Assembly (NCBI GenBank): GCA_034420695.1
Contig: DAOULB010000006.1
Location: 66,655-130,654 of the forward strand
Reading direction: 5' to 3'
DNA length: 64,000 bases
Origin: Io17-Chloro-G2 sp034420695
GTDB taxonomy: Bacteria; Chloroflexota; Dehalococcoidia; Lucifugimonadales; UBA3495
Shown: positions 59,264 to 64,000 of the stretch, piece by piece
Layout: every line of letters starts with the position of its first letter
How positions within the stretch are numbered: the stretch's first letter is position 1
Made by a program: the position numbers and the translations under genes
Notes under the pieces: generated by a model
What the model saw: only the letters and a program-made list of their open reading frames with translations
What the model was told of the DNA's origin: nothing
Databases searched by the model: none

Positions 59264-62200
59264 CTAGGGGTCCGCCCGGACGGGCTCGGAACGCTCGCTT
59301 GCTCCCGAGGCGTTCAGGGCCATCACGATGTAGAGGTGGCCGGTACCCGCCGTCACATCGGTGTCGGTGTAGCTGGTCACAGTTGTCCCGGTGTCCGGCG
59401 CGATCACCGTGAACTCCACCTCCTCTTCATCGGGTAGGCGGCGGAGGATTCGGTACCCCGTGACGGCGCTGTCGTCCGGGGCATCCCAGGTCAGGGTGAT
59501 ATTCCCATCCTCGTTGACGGCGGCGCCAAGGCCGGTGGGCGCCGCCGGGGGAAGGGGTCCCACCAGGGCGGTGGGCTGACTGGTGACCGTCTCGGGGTTG
59601 CCGGCATCGTCGGTGAAGGACGCCCAGACCTGGACCGCCTTCCCCTCATCGCTCTCCGTCAGGGTGTAGCTGGCTCCCGTAGCATCGGGGATGTCTGTTC
59701 CATCGGCGGTCCACCGGTAGGTGAAGACGGCATCCCCCATACCATCCTCGTCATTTATCCCCGAAGTGTCAGCGGTTAAGGCCTCTCCCACCCTGGCCTC
59801 TCCTGTGATGACGACCTCCCCGCTGGCGGGATTGTTGGGAGGCTTTTCCGGAGCCACCGGGCCGATGGCGCCGCTGGTCAAGACCTCAAGGTTGCCGGCA
59901 TCGTCAGTGAAGGAGACCCAGAGGGAAACGGTCAGGCCCTCCTCACTTTCAGTCAAGGTGTAGCTTGCCCCAGTGGCATCCTCGATCCTGGCGCCCCCGG
60001 CGGTCCACCGGTAGGCGAGGACGCTGTTCTCCATCCCGTCTTCGTCTTGTATCCCCGATACGTCGGCGGTGAGAATCTTGCCGACCCGGGCGTCACCCAA
60101 GATGACGGGCTGGCCGGACGCCGGGGTATTCGGAGCCTTCTCCGGTCCCACAGGGGCCGTGGGTTGGCTGGTGGACTGCTCCCGATTGCCGGCATCGTCA
60201 GTGAAGGTCACTACAACCCTGACCTTCAGGCCCTCGTCCCCTTCTTGCAGAGTGTAGGCAACACTATTGGCCCCCTCCACGTCGGTGCCACCGGAGACCC
60301 ACTGGTAGGTGAACTCCGCATTCTCAAGGCCGTCCGGGTCCTCGAGGGCCGAGATGTCAGCGGTGAGGGTCTGCCCAACCCGGGCTTGGCCTTCAATAGC
60401 CGGCTGGCCGGAAATGGGAGTGTTCGGGGGCGCTCCGTCGGATTTACCCTGCTTCTCTGTATTCTCCCCGTCCCCTCCATCCGACTTCTTCTTCCCGGCA
60501 TCCTTTTCCGGTCCGACGGACTTGGTTTCCCTGGGGCCGTCGCCGCCGGAGATGGTGTGCTCTAAAGCGGTGGAGAGTCGGCGGTCCCCGCTGGCGCAGG
60601 GGGCTCCCTTGGCGTCGCAGGCCCGGTCCGCCGGCAGGGTGATCTTGATGTCGTGGTCATCTTCGGGCAGCAGGACGACCTGCCAGATGGTGGTGTCCCC
60701 ATCAAGCCACCAAGCGCTGGTTGCCTTTCCACCCTCCACGTCAAGAAGGTAGGCGTGATTGGGTCCAATGTTGACCCGGACCGGCTCGCTGAACTCGATC
60801 TGGAAGACGATTTCGCTTTCGGGGCCGTTGTGAGTTGCCGGCGCCATTTTGAACTCTGCGCTCACGGGCTCCAGTAGCCCTGGGTCTGTCTCGTTCCTGG
60901 CCTCCGAGGGAGGTTCGCCAAACTCACAAGAGTAGGCGTAGTTTCCCGCGGCGTCCTTGATTGCCGGCGATCCGGAGGGTGGCGTGATGTAGCGGAATTC
61001 CACCTCATCGGTGGCCCTGATGGCCCGCTTGTCCGGCTCCTCAAGGGTGAGTATCACCGAACTGCCGGACATGGAGACGCCGGTGACTTTCCTGGGGGCG
61101 CCGTTCACCAGCACCCTGAATGATTCCTGGCTCGGAACGGAACTGCCGTCCAGTGTCCGCTCGTAGGTGATGGTCAATTGGTTCCCATTCACCATGGTGT
61201 CAATGACATCGAGGGATTCCTCCTGGGGCATGCCGAAGTGTTCGGTGGCTGGCTCGCTATCCCCCATCTCGTTCACGGCGATGACCCGGACGGAGTACAG
61301 GTTGTAGTTGCTGAGCCCAGTGATGGTGTAGAAGACCTCAGTGCTTCCCCCGCCAAGAGGCTGGACGGTGACCTCGTCGACGGCATCCGGGTTGCTCCAG
61401 CTCTCCGTACCGGGCTTCCACTGAAGCCGATAGTGTGTGATGTCTGAGTTGCCGTCCTTGAGGGGTTGCTTCCATATGGCAGTCACACTGCCATCGCCCG
61501 GCATGACCCTAAGGTACCTGGGCGCCATGGGTGCAGTCACCGGCGGCTCGGGCCGATCGCTCACCGGGTCTTCTACGATCATGATTTCGTAAGTGTCTCC
61601 ATCGGTCCAGGAGGCGTAGAGGTCCTGCAACTTGGGGTGGTGCCAGATGAAGGTGTTCCCAGACTGGTTTGTGGTCACAACATCGGTGAACGGCAAGGCG
61701 ATGCCGTCGATATACAGGGTCCAGTCTCTCTGGTGTTCCTCATCGACCCTGTTCTTGAGTTTGCCTCCCACCACCTCCATCAGATGTGTTGAAAACGTAG
61801 AGTACTCCGGGATGCGGCCGGGCGAACCGGGACCGACATCGGGATGCATGCCAGGGGTCGTGAAGAAGTTCCACACTTGGTATTCCTTGCCCCGGAAGGT
61901 GAACTGGTTATCGCTCAGGCTCGAATAGCGGGGGTAGGGATCCTGGGTAGGGTGATACCCCAGGCCCAAGCCCAGCCGACCCCAGTCTTTCGATCGCGAG
62001 TCGGCGAACTCTGCGGTGGCACACCATACGGCAGATTCGCAGGTCGGGGCTTCCATGTTCATCAGCGCTACTGTAGCGACGGATGGGGTTCCCTTGACCA
62101 CTCCAGCCGGCAGGGCGTCGAACCCGAGCTCGACGCTTTCTCCGTCGTCCTCTATCCGGTCGTCATAGGCCATGACGGTGAAGGTCTTTTGGGTATCACC

Positions 62201-64000
62201 GGTAGCGAACGTCAGGCTGGGGGGCACGCCGGTCCAGTCGTTGCTGGTGGCCCCGTTCATCCCTGCGGCAGTGATGGGTACGACGATTTCAAAGGGGGCC
62301 GGGCTGTCCAAGTCCACCGCCACCTCGGCGCCTGCGCCGCCTTCGTAGGCCTCGTAGCTGGAGGCTCCGAAGGACACGCGGATGGAGTCGACAATGGTAA
62401 CGTCGGCTTGGTCATTGTCGCCGCTGCTCACACCGTCCGGGAGAGTATCGAACCCCAGTGTCAGGGTCTCGTCGCTCTCGTCTTCCTCATCCTGGACAGC
62501 AGTCATGGTGAAGGACTTCTCAGTGTCCCCGCTGTCGAACACCACATTGGCGGGAACGTCCGAATAGTCCGTCGAACTCGCGCCGTCCTGGTGGGTCTTG
62601 GTCAGAGTGATGGTCACCGTCCGCTCCGGGTCGGCGCTCAGGGTGACTTTTATGGTGGCGTTGCTTCCCTCCATGACACTATATGAGGCCTGCTCGAAGC
62701 TGACCGTCACCGACGGGCCGTCATCGTCGGTAATTGAGACCACCGTTTCGTCCGGGGAGCCCTTGGTCACACCGGTGGGAAGAGTGCCGAACCCCAGCTT
62801 AACCGACTCGTCGTCGTCGTCCAGGTCGTCGGAGGCGGCACTGAAATCAAAGGTCTTCTCGGTGTCCCCGCTGTTGAAGACGACGTCCTGGGGGACGCTG
62901 AAGTAGTCGGAGGACGAGGCCCCGCCCTGGTTGGTCTTGGTCAGAGGTATGGTGACCGTCCGCTCGGGGTCGGCACTCAGCTTCACCTTGATGGTGACGT
63001 TGCTGCCCTCGGCCACCGTGTAAGCCGTCTGCGCGAAGTTGACCGTTACCGACGGCACGTCGTCGTCGGTAATCGAGACCACCGTCTCGTCCGGGGAGCC
63101 CTCCGTCACACCAGCGGGCAGGCTCGAACCGAACCCCAGCTTGACCGACTCGCCGTCGTCGTCCACACTGTCGGAGGCGGCGTTAAAGTCAAAGGTCTTC
63201 TCCGTGTCCCCGCTGCTGAAGACGACGTTGGCCGGCACATTCGAGTAGTCGGAGGAACTTGCTCCGCCTTGGTTGGCCTTGGTCAGAGGGATGGTCACCG
63301 TCCGTTCCGGGTTGGCGCTCAGCTCCACCTTGATGGTGACGGTGCTGCCTTCAGCCACCGTGTACGTCGCCTGCTCGAAGCTGACCGTGACCGGCGGCAA
63401 GTCGTCGTCGGTGATTGAGACCACCGCCTGGGATGGGCTCGTGGAGTTCACCCTCCCGGGAAGGGTCCCGAAGGTGAGTCTCACGCGTTCCCCGTCGTCG
63501 TCCACCGTGTCCTGGGTGGCGTCGAAGTCGAAGGTCTTCTCCGTGTCGCCGCTGTTGAAGACGACGCTATTGGGTACCCCCGAATAGTCCGCGGCTGTAG
63601 CCCCATCCATCGTGGTGACTGTGATGGGCACCTCCACGGTCCTTTCCGGATCGGCCGAGAGAGTCACCTTGACCCTGACCGAGCCGCCTTCGGCAACGCT
63701 GTAGGCGGCCTGCCCGAAGCTCACCGTCACCGACGGCACGTCGTCGTCGGTTATCGATATGGTCGTCTCGTTGGTGGTTCCTTCGGTCACACCGTCCGGC
63801 AGTTCCCCGAAACCCACTTTGACCGACTCCCCATCGTCATCCACCGTATCCTGCGTTGCCGTGAACGAGAACGTCTTCTCGGTATCGCCTGAGTCGAACT
63901 CAACGCTGGCCGGCAGGGCGGAATGGTCGGCGGAACTGATCCCTCCCTGGTCTGTTTTGCTGAGCGGTATGGTGACGGTGCGTTCAGGATCTTGATCGAG
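59264..64000 (-). CDS. Giant repeat-rich surface protein (5' end beyond window)
   Basis: 1,578 residues are visible and the frame continues past 64000. In order from the truncated end: about six Calx-beta repeats of 113 aa (each with VTVSFEQATYTVAEGS, SADPERTV, FSSGDTEKTFDF, SITDDD), a domain with YSSLSDNQFTFRGKEYQVWNFFTTPG, an Fn3 domain (APRYLRVMPGDGSVTAIW), a SwmB-like domain (FRVLVNGAPRKVTGVSMSGSSVILTLEEP), a cadherin/Ig-like segment, a Lys/Asp/Gly linker, three Ig-like repeats with the pattern FTYQW...YTL...VSFTDDAGN, and a final Fn3. It is an exported adhesin-like protein, probably calcium-binding. No C-terminal anchor motif is visible at its end (SEPVRADP). Confidence 0.88.
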   Translation of the reverse strand, partial: LDQDPERTVTIPLSKTDQGGISSADHSALPASVEFDSGDTEKTFSFTATQDTVDDDGESVKVGFGELPDGVTEGTTNETTISITDDDVPSVTVSFGQAAYSVAEGGSVRVKVTLSADPERTVEVPITVTTMDGATAADYSGVPNSVVFNSGDTEKTFDFDATQDTVDDDGERVRLTFGTLPGRVNSTSPSQAVVSITDDDLPPVTVSFEQATYTVAEGSTVTIKVELSANPERTVTIPLTKANQGGASSSDYSNVPANVVFSSGDTEKTFDFNAASDSVDDDGESVKLGFGSSLPAGVTEGSPDETVVSITDDDVPSVTVNFAQTAYTVAEGSNVTIKVKLSADPERTVTIPLTKTNQGGASSSDYFSVPQDVVFNSGDTEKTFDFSAASDDLDDDDESVKLGFGTLPTGVTKGSPDETVVSITDDDGPSVTVSFEQASYSVMEGSNATIKVTLSADPERTVTITLTKTHQDGASSTDYSDVPANVVFDSGDTEKSFTMTAVQDEEDESDETLTLGFDTLPDGVSSGDNDQADVTIVDSIRVSFGASSYEAYEGGAGAEVAVDLDSPAPFEIVVPITAAGMNGATSNDWTGVPPSLTFATGDTQKTFTVMAYDDRIEDDGESVELGFDALPAGVVKGTPSVATVALMNMEAPTCESAVWCATAEFADSRSKDWGRLGLGLGYHPTQDPYPRYSSLSDNQFTFRGKEYQVWNFFTTPGMHPDVGPGSPGRIPEYSTFSTHLMEVVGGKLKNRVDEEHQRDWTLYIDGIALPFTDVVTTNQSGNTFIWHHPKLQDLYASWTDGDTYEIMIVEDPVSDRPEPPVTAPMAPRYLRVMPGDGSVTAIWKQPLKDGNSDITHYRLQWKPGTESWSNPDAVDEVTVQPLGGGSTEVFYTITGLSNYNLYSVRVIAVNEMGDSEPATEHFGMPQEESLDVIDTMVNGNQLTITYERTLDGSSVPSQESFRVLVNGAPRKVTGVSMSGSSVILTLEEPDKRAIRATDEVEFRYITPPSGSPAIKDAAGNYAYSCEFGEPPSEARNETDPGLLEPVSAEFKMAPATHNGPESEIVFQIEFSEPVRVNIGPNHAYLLDVEGGKATSAWWLDGDTTIWQVVLLPEDDHDIKITLPADRACDAKGAPCASGDRRLSTALEHTISGGDGPRETKSVGPEKDAGKKKSDGGDGENTEKQGKSDGAPPNTPISGQPAIEGQARVGQTLTADISALEDPDGLENAEFTYQWVSGGTDVEGANSVAYTLQEGDEGLKVRVVVTFTDDAGNREQSTSQPTAPVGPEKAPNTPASGQPVILGDARVGKILTADVSGIQDEDGMENSVLAYRWTAGGARIEDATGASYTLTESEEGLTVSLWVSFTDDAGNLEVLTSGAIGPVAPEKPPNNPASGEVVITGEARVGEALTADTSGINDEDGMGDAVFTYRWTADGTDIPDATGASYTLTESDEGKAVQVWASFTDDAGNPETVTSQPTALVGPLPPAAPTGLGAAVNEDGNITLTWDAPDDSAVTGYRILRRLPDEEEVEFTVIAPDTGTTVTSYTDTDVTAGTGHLYIVMALNASGASERSEPVRADP
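62700..64000. repeat. Tandem DNA repeats encoding Calx-beta modules
   Basis: Near-identical blocks recur about every 339-342 bases: the TCGTCGGT within the SITDDD codons is at 62724, 63063, 63405 and 63744. The copies are similar enough at the DNA level to allow recombination. Confidence 0.85.

Noticed and set aside
62700..64000. CRISPR array from the regular repeats
   Set aside because: The 339-342 bp period is in frame and encodes Calx-beta protein modules; there are no short repeats with unique spacers anywhere in the window.

Overview
The window is a GC-rich bacterial chromosome segment, most likely from a Chloroflexota of the Dehalococcoidia/SAR202 type. The grounds are a run of four luciferase-like flavin oxidoreductase paralogues, a tmRNA whose proposed tag (GEREFALAA) resembles the Dehalococcoides tag as I remember it, frequent TTG starts, a DUF1800/DUF1501 pair and an HspR-type heat-shock switch. 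This taxonomy is an inference from gene content; there is no rRNA or other phylogenetic marker.

Layout. (1) 1-8,911, minus strand: a housekeeping block reading DUF177, rpmF, fabD, nusB, acpP, family-4 uracil-DNA glycosylase, RNase J, FtsK. It ends at an intrinsic terminator and is followed by a PHP phosphoesterase and a truncated oligopeptide-type ABC ATPase. (2) 9,139-13,830, plus strand: DUF1800, DUF1501 and NHL-repeat proteins, then a GPP34 protein. (3) 13,921-19,228, minus: a STAS protein, an MBL hydrolase and a three-gene biotin-dependent acyl-CoA carboxylase. (4) 19,356-20,848: hsp20 and a small co-transcribed gene diverge from hspR, with a HAIR-like operator inside the hsp promoter. 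(5) 21,494-27,169, minus: a partner-switching module (STAS, REC-SpoIIE phosphatase, RsbW-like kinase) contiguous with a ligand-binding lipoprotein and a histidine kinase. (6) 27,685-34,787: MMPL transporter plus DUF2236, then two hydrolases, a phosphopantetheinyl transferase and a second carrier protein. (7) 35,055-35,409: tmRNA with promoter and terminator. (8) 36,810-47,911: four tandem flavin oxidoreductases, an MBL protein, a probable selenoprotein that is hidden by an in-frame TGA, a DinB/MDMPI-like protein, a ThDP enzyme and an MFS transporter.

(9) 48,170-59,263 is accessory DNA beginning at tRNA-Arg(TCT): a tyrosine recombinase, an XRE regulator, a short AlpA-like protein, a transposase-like protein with a degraded catalytic triad, a frameshifted P4-type integrase, a cache/DUF2182/DUF1326 operon, an IS3-family element and an ISL3-like MITE with a perfect 8-bp target duplication. 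(10) From 59,264 to the right edge lies a very large surface protein (Calx-beta, Fn3, SwmB-like and Ig-like repeats), cut by the window end.

The strongest unannotated signal is the selenoprotein at 43,379-43,882. TGA sits exactly where the first redox cysteine of a peroxiredoxin-like WCxxC motif should be, and a SECIS-like hairpin follows at the right distance. Next come the ISL3-like MITE, the fully readable HspR switch and the sensor/partner-switch operon.
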